Assembly (NCBI RefSeq): GCF_012273655.1
Contig: NZ_JAAWWP010000017.1
Span: 62,001 to 126,000 of the forward strand
Direction: 5' to 3'
Length of the DNA: 64,000 nt
DNA from: Streptomyces physcomitrii
GTDB lineage: Bacteria > Actinomycetota > Actinomycetes > Streptomycetales > Streptomycetaceae
How positions within the stretch are numbered: position 1 is the stretch's first letter; every line of letters begins with the position of its first letter. Shown here piece by piece: positions 38,040 to 46,264 of this stretch. Below the pieces are notes generated by a model. The model made no database searches. It was not told the origin of the DNA and saw only the letters and a program-made list of their open reading frames with translations. Both the position numbers and the translations under genes were made by a program.

Positions 38040-39208
38040 GCGGCGGATCCGTAGCGGGTCAGCAGCGCCTCGCGCTTGCCGGGGTGGAGGTTGGCGCGGT
38101 TGATGTCGCCGCCGTAGTGGGCCAGTACGCGGTGGTCCATCACCCGGCGCCACAGCGGCGGGATGTAGGCGAGCACGATCATCCCCGCGTAGCCGGTGGG
38201 GAGTTCGGGCGCCTCCTCGAAGTGGCGCAGGGCCTGGTAGCGGCGGGTCGGGTTGGCGTGGTGGTCGCTGTGCCGCTGGAGGTGGTAGAGGAAGACGTTG
38301 CTGGCGACGTTGTCGCTGTTCCAGCTGTGCCGGGGCGCGCAGCGCTCGTAGCGTCCGCTCTCGGTGTGGCGGCGCAGCAGCCCGTAGTGCTCGGTGTAGT
38401 TGATGACCTCCAGGAGGCTGAAGCCGAAGACCGCCTGGAGGGCGAGCCAGGGCAGCAGTCCGGGGCCGAAGGCGAGGACCAGGGCGCCGAAGAGGACCGC
38501 GGACATCGCCCAGGCGTTGAGGACGTCGTTCCGCGGCGACCAGGGGCTCTTGCCGAGGCGTTCCATGCGCTTCTTCTCCAGGCGCCAGGCCGAGCGCAGG
38601 CTGCCGGAGACGGTACGCGGCCAGAAGGCCCAGAAGCTCTCGCCGAGGCGGGCGCTGGCCGGGTCCTCCGGGGTGGCGACGCGGACGTGGTGGCCGCGGT
38701 TGTGCTCGATGAAGAAGTGCCCGTAGCAGGTCTGGGCGAGCGCGACCTTGGACAGCCAGCGCTCCACGGACTCCTTCTTGTGCCCGAGTTCGTGGGCGGT
38801 GTTGATGCCGATGCCCGCGACGCCGCCGAGGGTGATGGCCAGGCCGAGCCTGCCCTGGAAGGAGAGGCCGCCGTGGGTGAGCAGCCAGCAGCCGAAGACC
38901 AGGCCCGCGTACTGCACCGGCAGGTAGAGGTAGATGCACCAGCGGTAGTAGCGGTCCCGCTCCAGCCAGGCCGTGGCGCTCTCGGGCGGGTTGGCGCTGT
39001 CCTTGCCGAAGAGGATGTCCACGACCGGGAAGATCACATAGAGCAGGAGGATCCCGGTCCACCACAGCAGACCGAGCCCGGTGGCCTCGACGAGTGCCCA
39101 GGCGATGAAGGGGAACAGGGGGACGACCAGGCCGATGAGCCAGAGGTAGCGCTTGGGATCGCGCCAGGTGACGTCGGTCGCGGTGTCCGGACCGCCGGTC
39201 GTTGACAT
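38036..39208 (-). CDS. alkB: Alkane 1-monooxygenase AlkB, membrane di-iron hydroxylase
   Basis: 390 aa from ATG 39208 (GTG 39232 would add eight residues). Several membrane segments frame the histidine boxes HELGHKK, EHNRGHH and LQRHSDHHANPTRRYQ, plus the NYTEHYGL motif that is diagnostic of AlkB. It oxidises terminal methyl groups of medium-chain alkanes using electrons from rubredoxin. A clear promoter lies 45 bp upstream, overlapping a palindrome next to the divergent TetR gene. It most likely belongs to general hydrocarbon metabolism, although it directly follows the polyketide locus. Confidence 0.96.
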   Translation of the reverse strand: MSTTGGPDTATDVTWRDPKRYLWLIGLVVPLFPFIAWALVEATGLGLLWWTGILLLYVIFPVVDILFGKDSANPPESATAWLERDRYYRWCIYLYLPVQYAGLVFGCWLLTHGGLSFQGRLGLAITLGGVAGIGINTAHELGHKKESVERWLSKVALAQTCYGHFFIEHNRGHHVRVATPEDPASARLGESFWAFWPRTVSGSLRSAWRLEKKRMERLGKSPWSPRNDVLNAWAMSAVLFGALVLAFGPGLLPWLALQAVFGFSLLEVINYTEHYGLLRRHTESGRYERCAPRHSWNSDNVASNVFLYHLQRHSDHHANPTRRYQALRHFEEAPELPTGYAGMIVLAYIPPLWRRVMDHRVLAHYGGDINRANLHPGKREALLTRYGSAA

Positions 39209-39252
39209 GACCGTCTCACTTTCACTGGACACTTTTCCGGTGGGGTGTCCAG

Positions 39253-39281
39253 AACGTAGGCACTACCCCACTGAGCGTCAA
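39253..39281 (-). promoter_or_regulatory. Predicted alkB promoter
   Basis: On the minus strand TTGACG (39281-39276) is followed after exactly 17 bases by TACGTT (39258-39253), a good housekeeping-sigma promoter 45 bases before the alkB ATG. Confidence 0.65.
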
Positions 39282-39297
39282 TACCTTTGACAAGTAT
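39281..39297. promoter_or_regulatory. Candidate TetR operator
   Basis: ATAC-N9-GTAT imperfect 17-bp palindrome touching the alkB -35 box and lying 24 bp before the TetR start. It is a likely site for control of both directions. Confidence 0.45.
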
Positions 39298-39320
39298 GGA
39301 GTCGATAGGGTGGGAACACG

Positions 39321-39914
39321 ATGACTACCTTTCGGGAGAACGTCCGATCCCTCCTGCGAGAACGGGTACTGGACGCCGCCTACGAACTCGTGACCGCCCA
39401 GGGCTGGGCGGGCCTCAGGCTCGCCGCGATCGCCAGGAAGGCCGGGATCAGCAGGCAGACGCTCTACAACGAGTTCGGCTCCAAGGACGCCGTCGGACGG
39501 GCCCTGGTGGAGCGCGAGGCGGAGCGCTTCCTGGTCGGCATCGAGCGCGAACTGCGGCCGCACGGAAGCGACTTGGAGTCCGCCGCCGCGGCCGGTGTCG
39601 GCTTCACCCTGCGCGAGGCCGCCGACAACGGCCTGATCAAGGCCATCCTCACCTACGCCCGCACCGGCGACGAGGACCTCCTCGCCTATCTGACCACCCG
39701 GCCGGAGCCGGTCTTCAACACGGCCATCGCCATGCTGGAGGCCTACGCCGAGGAGCACTGGTCCGAGGTCGAGCCCGAGTGGCGCGGCCTCGCGGTGGAG
39801 ACCATCGTGCGGCTGACCGTCAGCCATATCGTGCAGCCCGGCAGCTCCCCCGAGGAGTCGGCCCGGCGGATCGCCCGCATCACCACCCGGGTCGCCGGCT
39901 TCCCGGTCGACTGA
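39321..39914 (+). CDS. TetR-family regulator divergent from alkB
   Basis: 197 aa. The N-terminal helix-turn-helix reads GLRLAAIARKAGISRQTLYNEF, a typical TetR DNA-binding block. The C-terminal two-thirds is a helical ligand domain. Divergent placement beside alkB and its rubredoxins is the usual arrangement for the regulator of this operon, responding to alkanes or fatty acids. That role is inferred from context. Confidence 0.92.
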   Translation: MTTFRENVRSLLRERVLDAAYELVTAQGWAGLRLAAIARKAGISRQTLYNEFGSKDAVGRALVEREAERFLVGIERELRPHGSDLESAAAAGVGFTLREAADNGLIKAILTYARTGDEDLLAYLTTRPEPVFNTAIAMLEAYAEEHWSEVEPEWRGLAVETIVRLTVSHIVQPGSSPEESARRIARITTRVAGFPVD

Positions 39915-40215
39915 CCGCCCGGGCCTCCCGGCACCCGGCGATTCGCCACCCTCCGCACCCGCCCCACTCCCCTCCGTGCGCACGCCCTCTTTCCTGCCCC
40001 GGTCCGGACGGGCTCGAACCACCCAGGCGGCAGTAAAATCGACAAGCGATGACATCTCGGGCGGATCCCCTGGGTTCCGGCCGGGATGCCGGGTACCGGA
40101 GGCCTCCGCCGACTCCCTGCGGCGAGCACTCCGGGGGCGCCCACCACGAGGTGCGTACCGGCGGCGGGCAGCCCGCCCCGGCGGCACCGGTCATCGAGGC
40201 GAGAGAGGTGCAGCC
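39915..40215. other. Intergenic region before the KAS II gene
   Basis: 301 bp without a credible gene. TAAAAT at 40034-40039 could be a -10 box but lacks a good -35 partner. GAGAGAGGTG at 40201-40210 is the ribosome binding site for the next gene. Confidence 0.4.
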
Positions 40216-41541
40216 ATGACCCGAGCCGGGGACACCGCCGCCGAGGAGCAAGGGCGCGTACCGGTCGGGCCCGCGCCGGGGCCGAGACACCGGGTGGTGA
40301 TCACCGGGCTGGGGGCGGTCACCCCGCTCGGGCCCTCCGTGGCCGAACTCTGGCAGGGCATGCTGGAGGACCACTGCGGGGTGCACACCCTGATCGACGA
40401 GGAGTTCGCGGACCAGCCGGTGCGGATCGCCGCCACCGCGCCCGACCCGGCCCCGCTGCTGCCCCGTTCGCGGGCGCGGCGGATGAACCGGGCCGCGCAG
40501 TTCGCGGTGCTCGCCGCCCGGGAGGCCTGGCGGGACGCCGGTCTCGACCCCGAGGGCACCCTGGCCGGCGGGCTGCTCGCACACCGCGTCGGGGTGTCGA
40601 TGGGGACCATCATCGGCGGCACCCCGGTGATGGTGGCCAGCGACCGCAAGCTGCGCGAGAAGGGCCCGCGCGGGGTCTCACCGCTCACCAATCCGATGAC
40701 CGTCCCCTCGCAGGCCGCCTCGCAGATCTCCCTGGACCTGCACATCACCGGCGAGGCCCGCACCGTCACCAGCGCCTGCGCCTCCGGGACCGAGGCCATC
40801 GGCCAGGCCGTCGACCGGATCCGGCACGGGCATCTCGACGTGGTGGTCGCGGGCGGCGCCGAGGCCGTCATCACCCCGGTGGTGATGGCCTCCTTCGCCG
40901 CGATGCGGGCGCTGTCCACCCGCAACGACGACCCCGCCGCGGCCTCCCGCCCCTTCGACCGCAACCGGGACGGCTTCGTCTGCGGGGAGGGCGCGGGCGT
41001 ACTCGTCCTGGAGTCCGAGGAGCACGCCAGGGCCCGCGGGGCGCGGATCTACTGCGAGGCCGCGGGCTGGGGCCTGTCCGCGGACGCCCACCACATCGCG
41101 GCGCCGGACGCCACCGGCGCCGGGGTCGCCCTCGCCCTGCGCCGGGCCCTGCACGACGCCGGGACCGACGCCTCGGCGGTCGCCCATGTGAACGCGCACG
41201 CCACCGCCACCGTCGAGGGGGACCGCGCGGAGGCGCTCGCGCTGTGCGAGGTGCTGGACGGGCAGACCGCCTACGGCGCGGTGCCGATCACCGCCAACAA
41301 GGGCCACTTCGGCCATATGCAGGGCGCGGCGGGCGGCGTGGAGGCCATCGTCACCGCGCTCACCCTGCACCACGGGGTCATCCCGCCCACGCTCGGCTGC
41401 GAGGAGCCGGAGGAGGGCCTCGGCCTGGACGTGGTGACCGGCGCGGCGCGCGCCCTGCCCGAGGCGGCCGACATCGCCCTCAGCAACTCCTTCGGCTTCG
41501 GCGGGCACAACGCGGTGCTGGCGCTGCGGCGCACCGGCTGA
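40216..41541 (+). CDS. Free-standing beta-ketoacyl-ACP synthase II (FabF-like)
   Basis: 441 aa from ATG. Active-site Cys in TVTSACASGTEA, first His in NAHATATVEGD, and the Lys/His motif in NKGHFGHMQGAAGGVEA give a complete Cys-His-His set. SNSFGFGGHNA is the C-terminal signature. The N-terminus carries about 30 extra residues before VVITGLGAVTPLG. No acyl carrier protein, chain-length factor or malonyl transferase is adjacent, so it is not a type II PKS pair. It may be an accessory fatty-acid enzyme. A link to the PKS locus or to alkB is possible by position only. Confidence 0.92.
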   Translation: MTRAGDTAAEEQGRVPVGPAPGPRHRVVITGLGAVTPLGPSVAELWQGMLEDHCGVHTLIDEEFADQPVRIAATAPDPAPLLPRSRARRMNRAAQFAVLAAREAWRDAGLDPEGTLAGGLLAHRVGVSMGTIIGGTPVMVASDRKLREKGPRGVSPLTNPMTVPSQAASQISLDLHITGEARTVTSACASGTEAIGQAVDRIRHGHLDVVVAGGAEAVITPVVMASFAAMRALSTRNDDPAAASRPFDRNRDGFVCGEGAGVLVLESEEHARARGARIYCEAAGWGLSADAHHIAAPDATGAGVALALRRALHDAGTDASAVAHVNAHATATVEGDRAEALALCEVLDGQTAYGAVPITANKGHFGHMQGAAGGVEAIVTALTLHHGVIPPTLGCEEPEEGLGLDVVTGAARALPEAADIALSNSFGFGGHNAVLALRRTG

Positions 41542-41591
41542 GCGGGGCCGGGTCCGCGACCGGCCCGCGTCCGCGGGGCTCCCGGACGCGG

Positions 41592-41629
41592 GCGTGGGGC
41601 CGCCCCGGTCTCCCGGGACGGCCCCACGC
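41592..41629. terminator. Terminator between KAS II and LVIVD genes
   Basis: An 11-bp perfect inverted repeat (41592-41602 with 41619-41629) in a 103-bp gap between convergent genes, with further self-complementary bases in the loop. Confidence 0.65.
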
Positions 41630-41644
41630 GCGAGGAGCAGAGAC

Positions 41645-43159
41645 TCAGTGGCGGTGCCGGTCGAAGTAGTCGGGCTGGGTCTGGACGTTCAGCTCGTCCA
41701 GGCGCACGCCCTTGGCCGGATCCGTACGGCGGTCGTCGAGCTTCAGCACGTCGAAGCCCATCGACATGTCGTTGGAGTAGATGTAGCCGTTGTAGTAGTA
41801 CGCGGACCAGGAGCCGCCGACGGAGAGGGTGTCCGTGGAGAGCGGGCCGCGCTCGAAGTACGCGATCTCCTTCGGACGGGAGGAGTTGGTGAAGTCCCAC
41901 ACCGAGACGCCGCCCTGGTACCAGGCCTGGACCATCAGGTCCTTGCCCTTGACCGGGATCAGCGAGCCGTTGTGCGCCACGCAGTTCTCGGTGTCCGCCT
42001 GGGCCCGGGGGATCTTGTAGTAGCTGCGGAAGGAGAGCTTGCGCTTGTCGCCGCGGCCGGTGACGTCGTAGATGCCGTCCGCGCCGCGGTCGGGGCCCAC
42101 CTCGTCGTTGCAGGTGGCCGCGCCACCGCCGCCGAGCTCGTCGGTGAACACCACCTTGTCGGCACGCTGGTTGAAGGTCGCCGAGTGCCAGAAGGCGAAG
42201 TTGACGTTGTCCTGGACCCGGTCGATGACCCGGGGGCGCTCCGGGTTCCTGATCGAGAAGAGGATGCCGTCGCCCATGCAGGCCCCGGCCGCGAGGTCCT
42301 CGGACGGCAGCACGGTGATGTCGTGGCAGCCGGTGGTCTTGGAGACGCCCGGGTTGGTCGGGTCACCGGGGTTGCCGCCGCCGTCGGGACCCTCACCGGG
42401 GAAGAGCACCGGGAAATCGATCACGGCGGCCTTCTGCGGGGCCTTGCGCGGGACCTTGATCACCGAGATGCCGTCGTGCGGCGGCTTGCAGTCGGGGAAG
42501 GTGTCGCTCGGCCCGTACGAGGAGACATAGACGTAGACGTTCCTGCGCTCCGGCACCAGGGTGTGGGTGTGCGAACCGCACGCCGTCTCCACCGCGGCGA
42601 CGTACTTCGGGTTCGCCTTGTCGCTGATGTCGAAGACCTTCATGCCCTCCCAGGACGACTTCTCGGTCGCCGGCTGGGTGGCGCTGGCGCAGGAGTTGTC
42701 GCTGCGCGAGGAGTCCGTGGACAGGAACAGCAGATCGCCCGAGACGGAGATGTCGTTCTGCGAGCCGGGGCACAGCACCTGGGCCACGGTCCGCGGGCGC
42801 TTCGGGTTGCTGATGTCGAAGACGCGGAAGCCGTCGTAGTTGCCCGCGAAGGCGTACTTGCCCTGGAAGGCCAGGTCCGAGTTGGTGCCCGGCAGCGCCT
42901 CCTTGGGGATGTTCGCGAGGTGCTGGATGTTGTCGGAGTGGTCGACGACGCCCGGGCCGGGAATGTCGCCCTTCTCGATGGCCGACCTGGTCTTCGCCGC
43001 GTCGCTCCGCGAGACCGCGGAGGGGCTCTTCGGGCTGTCTCCGGGGTCGGGGGTGGCCACGGCGGGCGCTGCGGTGAGCAGCCCGGCCAGGAGGCCGGCC
43101 GCGGCGGCGACGGTCGCCAGCCGTCTGCGCCGGGTGCGGGGGGTGGGTGACAGGTTCAC
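41645..43159 (-). CDS. Secreted LVIVD-repeat (beta-propeller-like) protein
   Basis: About 504 aa. The start GTG 43159 has AGAGGAGA just upstream; ATG 43180 is an alternative. A Sec-type signal (RTRRRRLATVAAAAGLLAGLLTAAPAVA) leads into repeats of the FRVFDISNPKRPRTV, MKVFDISDKANPKYV and VWDFTNSSRPKEI type, the LVIVD motif. Four or more scattered Cys suggest disulfides outside the cell. The function of this family is unknown; it probably binds or scaffolds at the cell surface. Convergent with the KAS II gene and divergent from the DUF305 lipoprotein. Confidence 0.88.
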   Translation of the reverse strand: MNLSPTPRTRRRRLATVAAAAGLLAGLLTAAPAVATPDPGDSPKSPSAVSRSDAAKTRSAIEKGDIPGPGVVDHSDNIQHLANIPKEALPGTNSDLAFQGKYAFAGNYDGFRVFDISNPKRPRTVAQVLCPGSQNDISVSGDLLFLSTDSSRSDNSCASATQPATEKSSWEGMKVFDISDKANPKYVAAVETACGSHTHTLVPERRNVYVYVSSYGPSDTFPDCKPPHDGISVIKVPRKAPQKAAVIDFPVLFPGEGPDGGGNPGDPTNPGVSKTTGCHDITVLPSEDLAAGACMGDGILFSIRNPERPRVIDRVQDNVNFAFWHSATFNQRADKVVFTDELGGGGAATCNDEVGPDRGADGIYDVTGRGDKRKLSFRSYYKIPRAQADTENCVAHNGSLIPVKGKDLMVQAWYQGGVSVWDFTNSSRPKEIAYFERGPLSTDTLSVGGSWSAYYYNGYIYSNDMSMGFDVLKLDDRRTDPAKGVRLDELNVQTQPDYFDRHRH

Positions 43160-43351
43160 TGCGGTCTCCTCTGTCTCCATTCGGGGTGGAATGCTTGGAG
43201 GACACCCGCAGTATCGTCATGTGCACGCTGAAATCAACAGGTGGCAACGTCCTCGACACGAGGACTTGTTGTTCTCCCCCTCCCTGGAAGCGCCCAGATC
43301 AGGACAGACTCGCAGTACGCTCCAACTCCCCCCGCAGCACAGGAGGTTGCC

Positions 43352-44029
43352 GTGTCCCACCGCTCCCAGGCCCGCTCGCCGCGGCCGCACCGGAGACCGA
43401 GCCGGGCGGCCGCGGCGGCCGCGGTGCTCGCCGTCGTCCTCGCCCTCGCCGGATGCGAGTCGGACGGCGAGGGCAAGGCCCGGGGCGGCTCGGGGAGCCC
43501 CTCGGTGATCGCGCCGGGCAAGCCGGGTGAGGCGGCCGAGACGCTGGACCCGAAGGAGGCGGCGGAGCGCAAGTCCGACGACCGGCCCAACTCGGCCGAC
43601 TTCCGGTACGCGCAGATGATGATCACGCACCACGCGCAGGCACTGGAGATGACCCGGCTCGCCCCGAAGCAGGCCGGGCAGGCGAAGGTACGCCGTCTCG
43701 CCGCCCGGATCTCCGCCGCCCAGGGCCCCGAGATCGAGGCCATGGAGGGCTGGTTGACCCGGCACGGCGGGCCGCGTGAGGACGCGCACGCGCACCACCA
43801 CGACATGCCGGGCATGGCGAGCGAGGCCCAGCTGAAGAAGCTGCGCGCCGCCGAGGGCGAGAAGTTCGACGCCCTCTTCCTGAAGCTGATGATCACGCAC
43901 CACGGCGGCGCCCTCACCATGGCCACCGAGGTGCAGTCCGAGGGCAACAACATCCAGATCGAGGAGATGGCCACCGATGTGGTCGCCCAGCAGACCTCCG
44001 AGATCAACCGGATGCGGGACATGTCCTGA
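43352..44029 (+). CDS. DUF305 lipoprotein
   Basis: 225 aa from GTG, with AGGAGG five bases upstream. The signal peptide ends in a lipobox LAGC, so the mature protein should be anchored by lipid to the outer face of the membrane. Two copies of the DUF305 motif occur, MMITHHAQALEM and LMITHHGGALTM, each with a His pair suited to metal binding. DUF305 proteins are often found with copper-handling genes, but none is adjacent here. Confidence 0.93.
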   Translation: MSHRSQARSPRPHRRPSRAAAAAAVLAVVLALAGCESDGEGKARGGSGSPSVIAPGKPGEAAETLDPKEAAERKSDDRPNSADFRYAQMMITHHAQALEMTRLAPKQAGQAKVRRLAARISAAQGPEIEAMEGWLTRHGGPREDAHAHHHDMPGMASEAQLKKLRAAEGEKFDALFLKLMITHHGGALTMATEVQSEGNNIQIEEMATDVVAQQTSEINRMRDMS

Positions 44030-44080
44030 GCCGCTGCCGCCGGTCGGGGGCGGCCGGGCGGCGGCCGGATCCCGCCGCGC

Positions 44081-44389
44081 TCACGCCGCCCGGGCCGGGT
44101 CGACGCCCTCCACCTCGAAGGTCACCAGGTCCTCGTAGCACCACCACCAGCGCTCGCCCGGCTCGTAGGAGCGGATCAGGGGGTGGCCGCTGGACTCGTG
44201 GTGCGCGGTGGCGTGCTTGTTCTTCGAGGAGTCGCAGCAGCCGACGTGCCCGCAGATCTGGCACTCGCGCAGATGGACCCAACTGTCGCCCAGCTCAAGG
44301 CATTCGGGACAGGAGTCGGGGCTGTCCGGGGTGACCTCCCGCACCTGGTCGAGGTGCGAGCAGACCAGATTGTCTCCGGGGGTGTTCAT
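44081..44389 (-). CDS. UBP-type zinc-finger protein
   Basis: 102 aa. Cys and His spacing (CSHL, CPEC, CQICGHVGCCD, HATAHHESSGHPL) and the final WWWCYED match the ZnF-UBP domain, which in eukaryotes binds the free C-terminus of ubiquitin. Single-domain bacterial versions are common in actinobacteria and have no settled role. GGAGG lies eight bases before the ATG. Confidence 0.92.
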   Translation of the reverse strand: MNTPGDNLVCSHLDQVREVTPDSPDSCPECLELGDSWVHLRECQICGHVGCCDSSKNKHATAHHESSGHPLIRSYEPGERWWWCYEDLVTFEVEGVDPARAA

Positions 44390-44535
44390 CCTTCAGGCCT
44401 CCTTCGCGCGGGGGCCCGGCGCCCCGCGTCCCGTGGCACGCGGGAAGTCCCGCGCCACACCGGCACCCGCTTCCACGGTCCCACCGCACCGCCGCTTGTC
44501 AAACGCTGCGGGGTGGTCCCCCGCCGCCGGGAGGC

Positions 44536-45813
44536 TCAGTCGGCGCCGAGCCAGCTCATCGCGCCGGTCACCAGCGCCCCGATGCCGGTGGGCAGCGCGG
44601 TGCGCAGGTCGACCGTGAAGCGGGGGCTGTGGTTGGCGGGCAGCGCGGCCATCTTCTCGGCCGCGGTGGACCCGGGGGCGGCCGACCAGGCGGCGGGGCC
44701 CACCGCGCCCAGCATCCAGTAGCAGAGCGCGATCCCCTCCTCGCCGTGCAGCGCGCGGCCCGCGTCCCCGTAGAGCGCGAAGTCCTCGGTGGCCAGGGTC
44801 GGCGGCCACATCGCCACCCGCTCGTGGCCGTAGTGGCGTACATGGGCCTCGCGCACCCGGGCGGTGGCCGCCGGGTCCGGGTGGGTGAGCGGGGAGGAGG
44901 AGGTCCGGGTGATCTCCGGTTCGCGGGGGCAGCCGGAGGCGGCGCACTCGGCGCGCAGCACCCGCTCCACCGCGGCCACCGCCCGCTCCAGCGACTCCGG
45001 GCCCACCGCCCTGACGGTCAGTCCCAGCCGGGCGCTGCCGGGGATCACATTGGCCCGCTCCCCCGCGTGGAAGGAGCCCACCGAGACCACCACCTGCTCG
45101 GCGGGGGCGCACTCGCGGGCCACCACCCCCTGGAGTCGGGTCACCGCGGAGGCGGCCGTGAGCACCGGGTCGACCGCCAGATGCGGGGCGCCCGCGTGCC
45201 CGCCGGTGCCGTGCACCACCACGTCCAGGGTGACGCTGCCCGCGGTCATCGGTCCGTAGCCGTGCGCCAGCATCCCGCCCGGCAGCGGGGCGCTGTGCTG
45301 GGCGAGGACCGCTTCGGGGCGCGGGAAGCGGCGGTAGAGGCCGTCGGTGAGCATGGCCCGGGCGCCCTCCAGGGTCTCCTCGGCGGGCTGGCCGAGGACG
45401 ACGAGGGTGCCCCGCCAGGACTCCCGGGCCCGGGCGAGGAGCACCGCGGCGCCGGCCGCCGCGCCGAGGTGCAGGTCGTGGCCGCAGCTGTGCGCCGCCT
45501 CGCCGGTGGCGGCATAGGGCAGGCCGGTCTCCTCCCGGCCGGGCAGGGCGTCCAGCTCGGCGCGCAGCCACACGGTGGGGCCCGGGCCGTTCTCCAGTAC
45601 GCCGACCACTCCCGTGCCGCCGACCTGAGGGGTCGTCAGCAGGCCTTCGGCATCGAGGAGTTCGGCGAAGCGGGCGGCGGTACGGGTCTCCTGGCCGGAG
45701 AGCTCGGGGTGCTGGTGGACGTCGAGGCAGAAGGCGGTCAGCGGGCGCAGCGCCGCGCCGAGTCCTTCGAGGACCGTCCCGGTCGCGGCGTCGGGTGCTG
45801 CTGCGGCGTTCAT
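44536..45813 (-). CDS. M20 family metal-dependent amidohydrolase
   Basis: About 425 aa from ATG 45813 (GTG 45828 would add five residues). Metal ligands appear as SCGHDLH, PAEE and AQHSAP, and NHSPRF near the C-terminus is typical of N-acyl-amino acid or IAA-amino acid hydrolases. It should split amide conjugates of amino acids in the cytoplasm. It is divergent from the small peptide gene at 45991. A GH3-type amide synthetase, whose plant relatives form the conjugates such hydrolases undo, lies 15 kb away. A functional link is only a suggestion. Confidence 0.9.
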   Translation of the reverse strand: MNAAAAPDAATGTVLEGLGAALRPLTAFCLDVHQHPELSGQETRTAARFAELLDAEGLLTTPQVGGTGVVGVLENGPGPTVWLRAELDALPGREETGLPYAATGEAAHSCGHDLHLGAAAGAAVLLARARESWRGTLVVLGQPAEETLEGARAMLTDGLYRRFPRPEAVLAQHSAPLPGGMLAHGYGPMTAGSVTLDVVVHGTGGHAGAPHLAVDPVLTAASAVTRLQGVVARECAPAEQVVVSVGSFHAGERANVIPGSARLGLTVRAVGPESLERAVAAVERVLRAECAASGCPREPEITRTSSSPLTHPDPAATARVREAHVRHYGHERVAMWPPTLATEDFALYGDAGRALHGEEGIALCYWMLGAVGPAAWSAAPGSTAAEKMAALPANHSPRFTVDLRTALPTGIGALVTGAMSWLGAD

Positions 45814-45857
45814 GGGGACATCGTCCACGGCCGGGCCGCGGGGCCGGACGGCAGGCC

Positions 45858-45887
45858 GCTGACAGAAGGTGTCAGTGAGGTGTCAGC
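45858..45887. promoter_or_regulatory. Tandem TGTCAGY heptamers upstream of the small peptide gene
   Basis: TGTCAGT (45870-45876) and TGTCAGC (45881-45887) are direct repeats with an 11-bp period, the layout used by SARP-type activators. GCTGACA at 45858-45864 is an inverted copy. No clear -10 follows at the usual distance. Confidence 0.35.
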
Positions 45888-45990
45888 GGGACGCCGGGCC
45901 TCCTGTCGGCGGCGGGGGGTGGAATGCGGTTGTGGCACCACGGACCTCCGGGATCCCTCCCGGGGGCCGCTCGTACCCCAAGGAGTCATC

Positions 45991-46164
45991 ATGGAGAAGA
46001 CGCCGCTCGCCTCCCTCGCGGACGAGATCCTGGAGCTCGAGTCGGAGACCTTCGAGATCTCGGACTACTCGGACGCGAGCGAGGTCGTTCTCGCCGGTTC
46101 GACGAGCTGCAGCTCGACCTCGACCTGCTCCTCGACCACCAGCACCACCTCCTGCAGCGCCTGA
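45991..46164 (+). CDS. Putative thiazolylpeptide-like RiPP precursor, 57 aa
   Basis: ATG with AAGGAG five bases upstream and a strong terminator 23 bp after the stop, so it is very likely expressed. Residues 1-35 are acidic and leader-like (LADEILELESETFEISDYSD). Residues 36-57 contain only Gly, Ser, Thr, Cys and Ala, with three Cys at 40, 46 and 55 in a Ser/Thr background. An EIS/EVV acidic leader before a Cys/Ser/Thr core resembles thiopeptide precursors such as NosM. No YcaO, LanB-type dehydratase or pyridine synthase is in the window, so modification would need enzymes from elsewhere or a different chemistry. It converges with the first ATP-grasp gene. Confidence 0.75.
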   Translation: MEKTPLASLADEILELESETFEISDYSDASEVVLAGSTSCSSTSTCSSTTSTTSCSA

Positions 46165-46187
46165 GCCCTCCGCTCGCGCAGCACAGA

Positions 46188-46223
46188 CGTTCGCCCCGGT
46201 TCTCCGCGGAACCGGGGCGAACG
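46188..46223 (+). terminator. Terminator of the small peptide gene
   Basis: A perfect 15-bp stem (46188-46202 with 46209-46223) with a six-base loop, followed by CCCTTTT. Classic intrinsic terminator. Confidence 0.9.
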
Positions 46224-46237
46224 CCCTTTTGCGGGGC

Positions 46238-46261
46238 GGGAGTCGGGCGGGCCCGACTCCC
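46238..46261 (-). terminator. Terminator of the ATP-grasp operon
   Basis: A perfect 11-bp stem (46238-46248 with 46251-46261) directly after the minus-strand ATP-grasp stop. Confidence 0.65.
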
Positions 46262-46264
46262 GTC

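Noticed and set aside
40216..41541. KAS II gene as the alpha subunit of a type II PKS
   Set aside because: No chain-length factor or ACP is adjacent and the sequence looks like a free-standing FabF.
45991..46164. Small peptide as a graspetide (omega-ester peptide) precursor
   Set aside because: An ATP-grasp gene is next door, but the core has no Asp or Glu to form esters with Ser/Thr, the leader lacks graspetide motifs, and the gene is convergent. Kept only as a thiazolylpeptide-like orphan.
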